From Clostridiales bacterium (GTDB lineage: Bacteria > Bacillota > Clostridia > Christensenellales > CAG-138): a DNA stretch of 16,289 nt. The notes beneath the pieces were generated by a model. It did no database searches. It was not told the origin of the DNA and saw only the letters and a program-made list of their open reading frames with translations. Position 1 is the first letter of the stretch; every line of letters begins with the position of its first letter. Below, piece by piece: positions 1 to 6,625 of the stretch. The position numbers and the translations under genes are program-made. The DNA lies in contig JAAZFD010000253.1 of NCBI GenBank assembly GCA_012511925.1, positions 1 through 16,289 of the forward strand. Reading direction: 5' to 3'.

Positions 1-47
1 GACAATACGAGTCAGAGTCGTAGGTGCTACCATTACACAATTCCGCA
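1..47 (-). tRNA. tRNA-Gln(CTG), 3' half cut off by window edge
   Basis: Read on the minus strand from 47, the sequence folds as a tRNA 5' half. The acceptor strand is TGCGGAA, the D arm is GTGT/GCAC with an AATGGTA loop, and the anticodon stem is TACGA/TCGTA around loop CTCTGAC, giving anticodon CTG (Gln, CAG codons). The U1 start is typical of bacterial tRNA-Gln. The T arm and acceptor 3' strand lie left of the window. No strong promoter was seen between it and tRNA-Val 157 bp upstream, so co-transcription with tRNA-Val is possible. Confidence 0.88.
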
Positions 48-204
48 TCAAAAATCCCGCGAATGCCGTCTGCCCTCAATAACACCCGCCGCTCGGCAGG
101 TTGGGTAAAATATTTCGACGATTTTGAATGACGCCACCGCCGTTCATATTCCCTTAAGTGATTTGTGGGTTTACATGAGAAACATAACGCACACCACAGG
201 ATGT

Positions 205-281
205 TGGTGGGACTAATTGGAATCGAACCAATGACCTCTACGATGTCAACGTAGCGCTCTAACCAGCTGAGCTATAACCCC
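205..281 (-). tRNA. tRNA-Val(GAC)
   Basis: This is a complete 77-nt minus-strand tRNA with encoded CCA. Acceptor strands GGGGTTA and TAGTCCC pair with two G-U wobbles. The anticodon stem CTACG/CGTAG holds loop TTGACAT, anticodon GAC, which reads the valine codons GUC/GUU. The T arm is ATTGG/CCAAT around TTCGATT. It decodes valine in translation and lies upstream of tRNA-Gln on the same strand. Confidence 0.95.
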
Positions 282-323
282 GATTAAGTTTTATGGGTAC
301 AAAGCTAATCGCTTTCTAACATC

Positions 324-352
324 ATTATATCCAAAAACGATTTAATACGCAA
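324..352 (-). promoter_or_regulatory. Promoter of tRNA-Val
   Basis: On the minus strand TTGCGT (347-352) is separated by 17 bp from a perfect TATAAT (324-329). The -10 box lies about 40 bp upstream of the tRNA 5' end. Confidence 0.7.
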
Positions 353-540
353 GTATTATTTGAACTTTTATCTGTAAATCAAAGGAATTGTATATTTTGA
401 AGAAAGAGTTTTTTCTTATTTGCAGAAGGTATCACCCAGTAACAACTAAAAGTTACAATTATGGTAAACGGGTAAAAGGGTGTTTCGCCAAAACTAACAA
501 AAACCGATAAACGAATTTAGCATCATTAGCACACAATTTT

Positions 541-567
541 GTAGGGGCGACACCCTTGTGTTCGCCC
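541..567. repeat. Short palindromic repeat (GTAGGGGCG type)
   Basis: GGGCGA (545-550) pairs with TCGCCC (562-567) and CAC with GTG, with one bulged T, so a 9-bp stem closes on a CCTT loop. The leading TGTAGGGGCG is shared with the hairpin at about 3627-3649. This suggests a dispersed intergenic repeat family. No U-tract follows, so it is probably not a simple terminator. Confidence 0.5.
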
Positions 568-739
568 ATTGCAAAAACCAACACTGTGCAAGTCCTTCTC
601 AAATCATAATGAAAAGTTTTGGGTACTTTTGGAGTGTTAATTCAATAAGGGCTTTTATACCCTATTTTCGCCTTTTTGCTCGACCTGAACTAATAAATGC
701 CAGGTAAAGTGTTTCATTTTTTTATCAGCAAAAGGTTTA

Positions 740-768
740 TTGACACTCTGGAAAGCATTTTTTCTAAT
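740..768 (+). promoter_or_regulatory. Possible plus-strand promoter facing mutS2
   Basis: A consensus TTGACA (740-745) is followed after exactly 17 bp by TCTAAT (763-768). The transcript would run antisense through the small gene at 809-946 toward mutS2. It overlaps the AAGCATT inverted repeat. AT-rich sequence gives such matches by chance. Confidence 0.3.
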
Positions 769-808
769 GCTTACAAAACACCTCCGCGATGGAGATAAAT
801 ACCCAAAA

Positions 809-946
809 TTATTCCTTTAATTGCTTTTCCAATACCTGTATAACTTCTTCTTTGCTTTTTTCTTCGAGCATTCGTAGAATCTTGAATCGCTCAATTTTTA
901 TTGCAAAATCGACAGCCATATCTGTTGGAGTGAGATTTCGTATCAT
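809..946 (-). CDS. Small hypothetical protein, 45 aa
   Basis: I do not recognise this protein. It starts at ATG 946 after a good ribosome binding site (AGGAG, 7 nt upstream) and ends with TAA. The product begins MIRNLTPTDMAVDFAIKIE and is charged, Lys/Glu-rich and largely helix-forming, with no membrane segment or cysteines. The ribosome binding site and a nearby TATAAT-like -10 on the minus strand (about 972-977) favour a real gene. A plus-strand reading frame over the same bases (789-1028) has a low-complexity Ser/Ile/Leu product and no ribosome binding site, so I treat it as a shadow. It could be a small regulator, an antitoxin-like peptide or a remnant of a longer gene; nothing in the sequence decides between these. 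Confidence 0.55.
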   Translation of the reverse strand: MIRNLTPTDMAVDFAIKIERFKILRMLEEKSKEEVIQVLEKQLKE

Positions 947-1040
947 CTTAATACTCCTAAGAACATTACTCTATACTATATTATACACAAAAAAAGCGAG
1001 AATTTTGTCGTTTTATTATATATTTTAGAATTTCGTTTAT

Positions 1041-1069
1041 TTGACTAAGATTGCATTCCAATATAAAAT
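1041..1069 (+). promoter_or_regulatory. Promoter of mutS2
   Basis: TTGACT (1041-1046) is followed after 17 bp by TAAAAT (1064-1069), 26 bp before the start codon. An overlapping TATAAA at 1062-1067 would give a 15-bp spacer. A ribosome binding site AGAGGA precedes ATG 1096. Confidence 0.6.
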
Positions 1070-1095
1070 AGCTGTATCAATGACAAGAGGATATT

Positions 1096-3450
1096 ATGAA
1101 CGATAAAGTTTTACGAACTCTCGAATACGACAAAATACTTGAAAAGCTGATGCTTAGGGCATCCTGCTGTATTTCAAGAGAACTGGTAGAATGTTTAGAG
1201 CCTAAACAGGATTTTTCAGAAATTCAAGCTGATTTGGAGCTGACTCAACAAGCGGAAGGCTTTTATAGAAGAAACGGCTACTCGCCCGTTGACGATTTTC
1301 CCGATATGCGTGAGGTATTGAAGCGGTTACATGCAGTGTTATTTTTGCCGCCTGCGGAGCTTTTGAAAATCGCAAGCTGTTTGAAAGCAGCACGAGTTGC
1401 ACGGAATGCACTAACGCGCGAAAACACAGGTGCGATGCTTGAAAATCTTAGCAATAGCTTGATAACTTATGATTACATAGAGCAGGAGTTGAATCGCTGT
1501 ATTTTAAATGAAGACGAGCTTTGCGACTCCGCTTCCCCTGCCCTATCTCGAATTCGAAAGCAAATGCGTCTTGCAAACGAAAAGGTGCGTGAGAAGCTAA
1601 ACTCGATTATTCGCTCAACTGAATTTCAAAAGTACCTGCAAGAGCCGATTATTACGGTTAGAAACGGCAGATATGTTGTTCCTGTTAAGTTAGAGTATCG
1701 TTCTCAGGTGCCTGGGCTTATTCACGACCAATCGGGTAGCGGCGCAACGCTGTTTATCGAGCCTACCTCGGTTGTAGAGTTAGGAAACGAATACAAGAAG
1801 TATTTAGCCGAGGAGGCGGCGGAGGTAGAGCGGATTCTTTCCGAGTTGACCGCCATGATTGCCCCAAGTGCCAAGGAAATCTACAATAACCTACTTGTTT
1901 TGGGCGAAATCGATTTGGCGTTTGCTAAAGCGAAGCTGGCAAGAGAGATGAGTGCAATATGTCCTAAACTCAATTCCAAGGGTCAAGTTAAGATTATAAA
2001 GGGCAGGCATCCGCTTATAAACCCCGACCAAGTTGTGCCTATCGATATTTGGATTGGCTACGAGTTCAAAACTCTGATAATAACGGGTCCGAACACAGGC
2101 GGAAAGACCGTAACGCTAAAAACCGTTGGGCTTTTCACGCTTATGGCGATGTCGGGGCTATTTGTTCCTGCGAATGAGGGTACGGAGCTTTCGGTTTTTC
2201 AAAATGTTTTTGCCGATATTGGCGACGAGCAATCCATTGAGCAAAGCCTATCCACCTTTTCTTCGCACATGAAAAACATTGTGGGAATTTTGAAAGAAGC
2301 CGACCGAGATTCACTCATATTATTAGACGAGCTTGGTGCAGGCACTGACCCTGTTGAGGGCGCGGCATTGGCAATGAGTATATTGGAAACCCTGCACGAA
2401 GTAAATTGTATAGCTCTTGCCACCACGCATTATAGCGAAATAAAGGCGTTTGCGCTTTCAAGAGATGGCATGGAGAATGCGAGCATGGAGTTCGACATAA
2501 ACAAGCTATGCCCTACATACAGGCTTTTCGTGGGGATTCCCGGGAAGTCTAATGCGTTTGAGATTTCAAAGCGTTTGGGACTTTCGGATACTGTCATAGA
2601 AAAAGCGAGGGTGTTCTTAAAAAAAGAGGATATAAATTTTGAGGACATTATAACGAGTGCCGACCATGCACGAAAGATTGCAGAGCGTGAGCGTGAGCTT
2701 GCCGAAGCTACAAGGCATGAGCTGTCGCATTTGCGTTCTGAAGCCGAGGCACAGCGTAAAAAGAACGAGCAGGAGTATGAAACTCACAAGAAAAAGGCAA
2801 AAGAGGAGGCAAAACGTATAGTTGCCGACACCAAGCGTGAAACGGAGGCTTTGGTGAAATCTTTGCGCGTGCTTAAAAATCTTTCATCCGAGGATAAGAA
2901 GCTGTTAGAGCGTTCTATTCAGAATGCGAGGGATAATATTCGGAATATGGAGGAGTCCTTGCACGATACGCCGCAAGAAGCGGAAAATATAGGCGAACCA
3001 TTGACCGAGGTAAATTTGGGCGATACAGTAAAAATTCTTAGCCTTAATCAAGTTGGAACTGTGCTTACACTTCCCGACTCTAAGAACGAGGTGCAGCTTC
3101 AGGTTGGAATAATGAAGCTGTCCGCTAAGCTATCCGATTTGCGTGTTGCTGCTCCCAAAGCGCCTAAGAAAGAGAAGTCGAGCGTTGTTTTACAGTCAAA
3201 GAGCGTTGGTCTTGAGCTTGATATTCGTGGTAGCTTGGTTGACGAGGCTATCCCCGTTGTCGATGCCTACATTGAGGATGCACACAGCGCAGGGCTTAGT
3301 GAGGTGAACATTATCCACGGTAAGGGTACAGGCGCATTGCGTGCAGGCATTCAAAGCTATTTGAAGTCGCACAAGCGTGTGCAGTCCTACCGCATGGGTA
3401 GCTACGGTCAGGGCGATGCAGGCGTTACGGTGGTTACGTTAAAGAAATAG
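1096..3450 (+). CDS. mutS2: Endonuclease MutS2 with C-terminal Smr domain
   Basis: This is a cytoplasmic MutS-family ATPase of 784 aa, the usual length for Firmicutes MutS2. The N-terminal core and lever region contain the family motif TVRNGRYVVPVK (about 187-198). The ATPase has Walker A GPNTGGKT (331-338), an S-loop region STFSSHM (386-392), Walker B LILLDELGAGTDP (407-419) and TTHYSEIKAFA after it. A charged coiled coil spans about 515-625. A KOW-like beta segment (about 635-690) is followed by the Smr domain (about 705-784) with LDIRG (708-712) and HGKGTG (741-746). There is no MutS1 mismatch-recognition domain. Family members were linked to suppressing homologous recombination; Bacillus subtilis MutS2 is reported to rescue collided ribosomes. 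It appears to be monocistronic with its own promoter. Confidence 0.97.
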   Translation: MNDKVLRTLEYDKILEKLMLRASCCISRELVECLEPKQDFSEIQADLELTQQAEGFYRRNGYSPVDDFPDMREVLKRLHAVLFLPPAELLKIASCLKAARVARNALTRENTGAMLENLSNSLITYDYIEQELNRCILNEDELCDSASPALSRIRKQMRLANEKVREKLNSIIRSTEFQKYLQEPIITVRNGRYVVPVKLEYRSQVPGLIHDQSGSGATLFIEPTSVVELGNEYKKYLAEEAAEVERILSELTAMIAPSAKEIYNNLLVLGEIDLAFAKAKLAREMSAICPKLNSKGQVKIIKGRHPLINPDQVVPIDIWIGYEFKTLIITGPNTGGKTVTLKTVGLFTLMAMSGLFVPANEGTELSVFQNVFADIGDEQSIEQSLSTFSSHMKNIVGILKEADRDSLILLDELGAGTDPVEGAALAMSILETLHEVNCIALATTHYSEIKAFALSRDGMENASMEFDINKLCPTYRLFVGIPGKSNAFEISKRLGLSDTVIEKARVFLKKEDINFEDIITSADHARKIAERERELAEATRHELSHLRSEAEAQRKKNEQEYETHKKKAKEEAKRIVADTKRETEALVKSLRVLKNLSSEDKKLLERSIQNARDNIRNMEESLHDTPQEAENIGEPLTEVNLGDTVKILSLNQVGTVLTLPDSKNEVQLQVGIMKLSAKLSDLRVAAPKAPKKEKSSVVLQSKSVGLELDIRGSLVDEAIPVVDAYIEDAHSAGLSEVNIIHGKGTGALRAGIQSYLKSHKRVQSYRMGSYGQGDAGVTVVTLKK

Positions 3451-3735
3451 GCGCGGGGGGAACGTTTTGGAGACTTTTTCGAGGCTACGCCTCGAAAGGT
3501 GCGTTAGGAACGTAATTTGGGGGCTTTGCCCCCAACGCCCCCACTACTTTTTGCTAAAAGTAGCAAAAGCAAGGTTACAGTATACTCTTAATATGCAGTA
3601 ACCGTTGGGTTTACTTCGACCCAAATGTAGGGGCGCGCATTGCGCGTCCGTGGTACATAAGAACAACTATTAGATTTGTTATGAGATTCCCCCGTGTATC
3701 TGGGGACTTGGTGGGGTGCTTGTCGCTTACGTCCC
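3451..3735. repeat. Intergenic hairpin cluster (mosaic of palindromic repeats)
   Basis: This 285-bp non-coding stretch holds successive inverted repeats. They are TTTCGAGGC/GCCTCGAAA (3477-3485/3489-3497, 9 bp, loop TAC), TTGGGGGC/GCCCCCAA (3517-3524/3528-3535, 8 bp, loop TTT), CTACTTTT/AAAAGTAG (3544-3551/3556-3563, 8 bp), GGTTAC/GTAACC (3573-3578/3598-3603), TTGGGT/ACCCAA (3605-3610/3619-3624) and GGGCGCGC/GCGCGTCC (3631-3638/3642-3649, one G-U pair). None has a proper U-tract, so they are not ordinary terminators, although they may stop or stabilise mutS2 mRNA. They look like nested small repeats of the REP/MITE kind. A minus-strand frame (3588-3779) here is probably not a gene. Confidence 0.6.
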
Positions 3736-3764
3736 TTGACTAAATCCCCTTTTTCACCTAAAAT
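3736..3764 (+). promoter_or_regulatory. Promoter of the wzy-like gene, very close to its start codon
   Basis: TTGACT (3736-3741) is followed after 17 bp by TAAAAT (3759-3764). Only six bases separate the -10 box from ATG 3771, so transcription would begin at or next to the start codon, giving a leaderless or nearly leaderless mRNA. Confidence 0.5.
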
Positions 3765-3770
3765 CAGGTA

Positions 3771-5252
3771 ATGGAGCAAAACTACTACGTTCAGCTATAC
3801 AACTCAAAAATCACAAGGGGAGTTTTTCCCTTTATTTACGATAACGAAAAAGGCAAGGATTTGCCACAGAAAATTGCATTTATTCTGTTGATTTTATTCC
3901 TATCTGCTCATGTAGTCGATATAATCGGGAGTTTTTTGTTACCACATTTGCCGCTTTTGCTTCGAGTAAAGCTGCCGTTTAGCTTTGAGCATGTGTTAAG
4001 ATTATCTACGAATTTGATGTTCGCATACTTGGTTTGGCTTGCCTTGGGCTATGCGTTGAAGTATGCAATCCATACAATTCCTATAAAAAGCGTGAAGTTA
4101 TTTATAAAAAAGCACTTTTGGCAAGTTTCGTTTGGGTTGCTTTTTATATGGATTTACATTTGTGCCCTGTTATCTGATAATCACAGGCTCGCATTTGACG
4201 GCACACTTTACCGCAAAGAAGGCTTTTATATGATTGCAAGGTATGCTGTAATATTCCTTTGTACCTACATTTTGAAGGATACTAAGAGGAAAGCCATATT
4301 GCTTTACCTTTTCATATCCGTTGCGGTTTTGATTGTTATTATTATGTTGGGTCAGTATTTTAGATGGAATTTTGTTTGGAAACACTTTGCAAGCGCATCC
4401 GTTACTGGGGTATTTGCGAATCCCAACCATGCAGGCTATTTTTTGACTATGTGTACCCTCTGTGCTGCAGGACTTATGCTTTCATCAAAGAAGTGGTATA
4501 TGTCGATTCTTTTTGGAATAGTTTACTTGGTAATGCTTTACACTTTGATTGTGAACGACACGCTTGGATGCTATTTGGCAGTTCTATTTGCACTCGCTAT
4601 GGGGGTTTGGCTGTTCGCCGTAGGTTTCAATAAGAAAATCTATTACTCGGTTATTCCGCTTTTAATGTTCGTTGCGATAAGCGTTCTTGTTAGTATCAAT
4701 CCGAATAGCACTCTCGGCACGAACGTAATAAAAGAGAATTTAGACAGCTTAACTCGTGATATTAAAAAGGTTTTTAGCACTTCTGAATCAACTCAAGAAC
4801 GAGAAATCACAATTTCTGTTTTGGGTTCAGAGGTAAGCGGACAATCGCCCTTAGATGATGTTGGAACATATCGCTTTGGCTTGTGGCGTTACGGCTTGAA
4901 GCTGCTGTGGGAGCGTCCGATATTCGGTTACGGACCAGAGCAGTTAGATTCGCATTATCAAAAAAGCGGCTTGAAGGAGCCAACCGACCGTCCGCACAAC
5001 GAATATTTGCAGGTCGCCTTGTTTTACGGTATTCCCGGGCTTGTTTTCTATATGTTCGGAACGCTTGGACTTTTAGTTCAGATGGTAAAAAATTTAAAGG
5101 ATTTGCCTGCTTTTGCAGTTGTTGCGCTTGTTTGCGTGGTGGGCTACTTGGCATCGGCTTTTTTCGGAAACACTATGTACTACACGATGCCGTATTTCAT
5201 ACTTTTTTTGGCGCTGATTGCTGGGGGATTGTGTAAAAACTCGGTTGCATAA
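3771..5252 (+). CDS. Wzy/O-antigen ligase (Wzy_C) family membrane protein
   Basis: This 493-aa polytopic membrane protein has about 11-12 hydrophobic segments. Wzy_C-family features are GVFANPNHAG (213-222), a large hydrophilic, presumably extracellular loop (about 306-375), RYGLKLLWERPIFGYGPEQ (373-391) and DRPHNEYLQ (406-414). Family members polymerise polysaccharide repeat units or transfer glycans from a lipid carrier to an acceptor outside the membrane. In a Gram-positive cell it could be a capsule or wall-polysaccharide polymerase, or a protein glycosyltransferase. No other polysaccharide assembly genes adjoin it, so the substrate is unknown. The start at ATG 3771 has no clear ribosome binding site; a TTG at residue 31 is an alternative. 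A degenerate copy of its 3' end follows at 5274-5433. Confidence 0.85.
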   Translation: MEQNYYVQLYNSKITRGVFPFIYDNEKGKDLPQKIAFILLILFLSAHVVDIIGSFLLPHLPLLLRVKLPFSFEHVLRLSTNLMFAYLVWLALGYALKYAIHTIPIKSVKLFIKKHFWQVSFGLLFIWIYICALLSDNHRLAFDGTLYRKEGFYMIARYAVIFLCTYILKDTKRKAILLYLFISVAVLIVIIMLGQYFRWNFVWKHFASASVTGVFANPNHAGYFLTMCTLCAAGLMLSSKKWYMSILFGIVYLVMLYTLIVNDTLGCYLAVLFALAMGVWLFAVGFNKKIYYSVIPLLMFVAISVLVSINPNSTLGTNVIKENLDSLTRDIKKVFSTSESTQEREITISVLGSEVSGQSPLDDVGTYRFGLWRYGLKLLWERPIFGYGPEQLDSHYQKSGLKEPTDRPHNEYLQVALFYGIPGLVFYMFGTLGLLVQMVKNLKDLPAFAVVALVCVVGYLASAFFGNTMYYTMPYFILFLALIAGGLCKNSVA

Positions 5253-5273
5253 AGGTAATCCCTTTGTGTATTG

Positions 5274-5433
5274 CTTGGGCTACTCGTTAAAATAATCAAA
5301 AACCTAAAGGATTTGGCTACCTTTGCAGTTGTTGCGCTTGTTTGCGTGGTGGGCTACTTGACATCGGCTTTTTTTAAAAAACACTATGTACTACACGATG
5401 CCGTATTTCATACTTTTTTTGGTGCTGATGGCT
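5274..5433 (+). pseudogene. Frameshifted partial copy of the wzy-like gene 3' end
   Basis: These 160 bases align with 5064-5222 inside the upstream gene, at an offset of about 210 bp. The first 45 bp are diverged but encode the same protein pattern (GLLVKIIKNLKDL against GLLVQMVKNLKDL). The rest is nearly identical. One extra base after the GCTTTTTTT run shifts the frame, so the membrane-segment sequence YTMPYFILFL is no longer read. No start codon or ribosome binding site serves it. It is either a decayed tandem duplication or the last piece of a second, paralogous gene lost by recombination. The mostly synonymous or conservative early differences favour an older paralogue. Confidence 0.85.
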
Positions 5434-5498
5434 ATTAAGTGAAACTATGGGAACGCAAAATATATTTTCGACTTTGACATTTATTGTTACCTTTAACA

Positions 5499-5527
5499 TT
5501 GACTTTTCAAAATAATAAGAATAAAAT
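5499..5527 (+). promoter_or_regulatory. Promoter of the polysaccharide deacetylase gene
   Basis: TTGACT (5499-5504) is followed after 17 bp by TAAAAT (5522-5527), about 50 bp before ATG 5577. These are the same hexamers and spacing as seen upstream of mutS2 and the wzy-like gene. Confidence 0.6.
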
Positions 5528-5576
5528 GAACTTATGAAGCCTAATCGCTTGGGGGAAGTTGACAAGGGGGGTACAG

Positions 5577-6413
5577 ATGAATAAAAGAGCCATTTTTTTT
5601 ATTGTTGGAATAGCATGTCTTGTTGTTTCGTTTGTTTCAGTTTTGGCATTGATGAAGCCTGTTAGCGGTAGCACACCGTTACCGACAGACGAACAGTCAA
5701 CACCTGTTTTCAAACCCACTACGCCCGAGCCTACCATTGATACGAGTACGCCCACTCCTACAAATACTCCGAAGCCTTCACCGCAGAATTCGATTGACCC
5801 GACAAAGCCAATAATTGCGCTTACTTTTGATGATGGTCCTGCGCCAAGCACAACCAGAATTCTTGATATTTTGGAAGGCTATGGCGTTCGTGCAACATTC
5901 TTCATAGTCGGAGATATGGCATGCAGGAACAGCGCAATAGTCGAAAGGGCATACGCTATGGGATGTGAAATAGGCAATCATACTCAAACACATAAGGTTG
6001 CATTGAAAGGTATTAGCGCTACGGAGGTGCGAAAGGAGATTACACCAGTTGATGAGTTTATGCTGAGCCTTATTGGCGAGCGACCGAAATATATTCGTCC
6101 GCCATGGGGAAGCTTCGATGAAACGGCATTGGACGCTTTCGAACGCCCTGTAATACTTTGGTCTGTCGATACGAGGGATTGGGATACGAGGGATAGCCAA
6201 AAAATCGTTCAGCATATCAAGGACAATGTTTTTGACGGTGCAATTTTGTTGATGCACGACCTTTACCCCGAAACCGCCAATGCTGTGGGCGAGATAGTGC
6301 CTTGGCTAATCGAGCAGGGCTATCAGCTTGTAACCATAGGCGAACTGTTTGAAGCAAGGGGAATCGAGCTGTTGCCGGGTCATGCGTATAGGTCGGCTGT
6401 GAGTGAGGGCTGA
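5577..6413 (+). CDS. Membrane-anchored polysaccharide deacetylase (CE4/NodB domain)
   Basis: This 278-aa protein is predicted to remove N- or O-acetyl groups from a cell-envelope glycan such as peptidoglycan, outside the membrane. A signal anchor spans about 5-26. A Pro/Thr-rich linker (about 29-73) leads to the NodB domain, with TFDDGP (83-88, catalytic D85 and metal ligand D86), HTQTH (135-139, metal ligands H135 and H139), RPPWG (174-178), DTRDW (198-202) and LLMHD (224-228, H227). All five family motifs are present, so activity is likely. The ATG at 5577 was preferred to TTG 5559 because a strong AAGGGGGG lies 5 nt before it. The gene has its own promoter and terminator and is not in an operon. 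Confidence 0.92.
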   Translation: MNKRAIFFIVGIACLVVSFVSVLALMKPVSGSTPLPTDEQSTPVFKPTTPEPTIDTSTPTPTNTPKPSPQNSIDPTKPIIALTFDDGPAPSTTRILDILEGYGVRATFFIVGDMACRNSAIVERAYAMGCEIGNHTQTHKVALKGISATEVRKEITPVDEFMLSLIGERPKYIRPPWGSFDETALDAFERPVILWSVDTRDWDTRDSQKIVQHIKDNVFDGAILLMHDLYPETANAVGEIVPWLIEQGYQLVTIGELFEARGIELLPGHAYRSAVSEG

Positions 6414-6428
6414 AATTAAAACAATAAT

Positions 6429-6452
6429 AAACCGCTAATGGCGGTTTTTTTA
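6429..6452 (+). terminator. Rho-independent terminator of the deacetylase gene
   Basis: AAACCGC (6429-6435) pairs with GCGGTTT (6441-6447) around a 5-nt loop and runs into a T-tract, 16 bp after the stop codon. Confidence 0.88.
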
Positions 6453-6561
6453 TGCACTTTATCAAATAGGGGGTTGTAGTTCAACTAATACAATAAAAGG
6501 CTTCACGATTTTTTCTCCACTAATCCGCAAGTCCAGCGAACTCAAAATCACCAAAGCCTTA

Positions 6562-6590
6562 TTGCTTAAAGTATTAAAATATGTTATCAT
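6562..6590 (+). promoter_or_regulatory. Promoter of tyrS
   Basis: TTGCTT (6562-6567) is followed after 17 bp by TATCAT (6585-6590), 35 bp before ATG 6626. The -35 box overlaps the right arm of an inverted repeat (6491-6503/6554-6564, 11 pairs with a 2-nt bulge). The 5' leader is too short for a T-box, and no AGGGTGGNACCGCG-type antiterminator sequence is visible. Confidence 0.5.
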
Positions 6591-6625
6591 CAATGCAATT
6601 CCGCACGAAAGCGAGTGAAAAGTAA

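Larger units (their letters stand above)
353..808. other. Intergenic region without a convincing gene
   Basis: This stretch is AT-rich with frequent stops. It holds one palindromic repeat (541-567), a plus-strand promoter-like sequence (740-768) and a 7-bp inverted repeat AAGCATT/AATGCTT (753-772). The inverted repeat could form a weak hairpin downstream of the small minus-strand gene at 809-946. A short open stretch near 397-507 on the plus strand has neither an ATG nor a ribosome binding site and was not called. Confidence 0.5.

Noticed and set aside
397..507. Short plus-strand frame with a basic product
   Set aside because: It has only a TTG start, no ribosome binding site and no recognisable motif.
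789..1028. 79-codon plus-strand frame upstream of mutS2
   Set aside because: Low-complexity Ser/Ile/Leu product, no ribosome binding site, and it is antisense to a better supported small gene at 809-946.
3477..3649. CRISPR array
   Set aside because: The hairpins differ from each other in sequence and spacing, with no direct repeats or uniform spacers.
3588..3779. 63-codon minus-strand frame between mutS2 and the wzy-like gene
   Set aside because: Lies in the palindromic repeat region, has a basic repeat-derived product and no ribosome binding site; it overlaps the promoter and start of the wzy-like gene.
4807..5236. Long overlapping frames of 115 and 117 codons on both strands inside the wzy-like gene
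   Set aside because: They are shadows of a clearly coding frame. The plus-strand shadow matters only because the 5274-5433 copy shifts into that frame.
5778..6257. 159-codon minus-strand frame opposite the deacetylase
   Set aside because: All five NodB motifs are on the plus strand, and the antisense product shows no recognisable motif.
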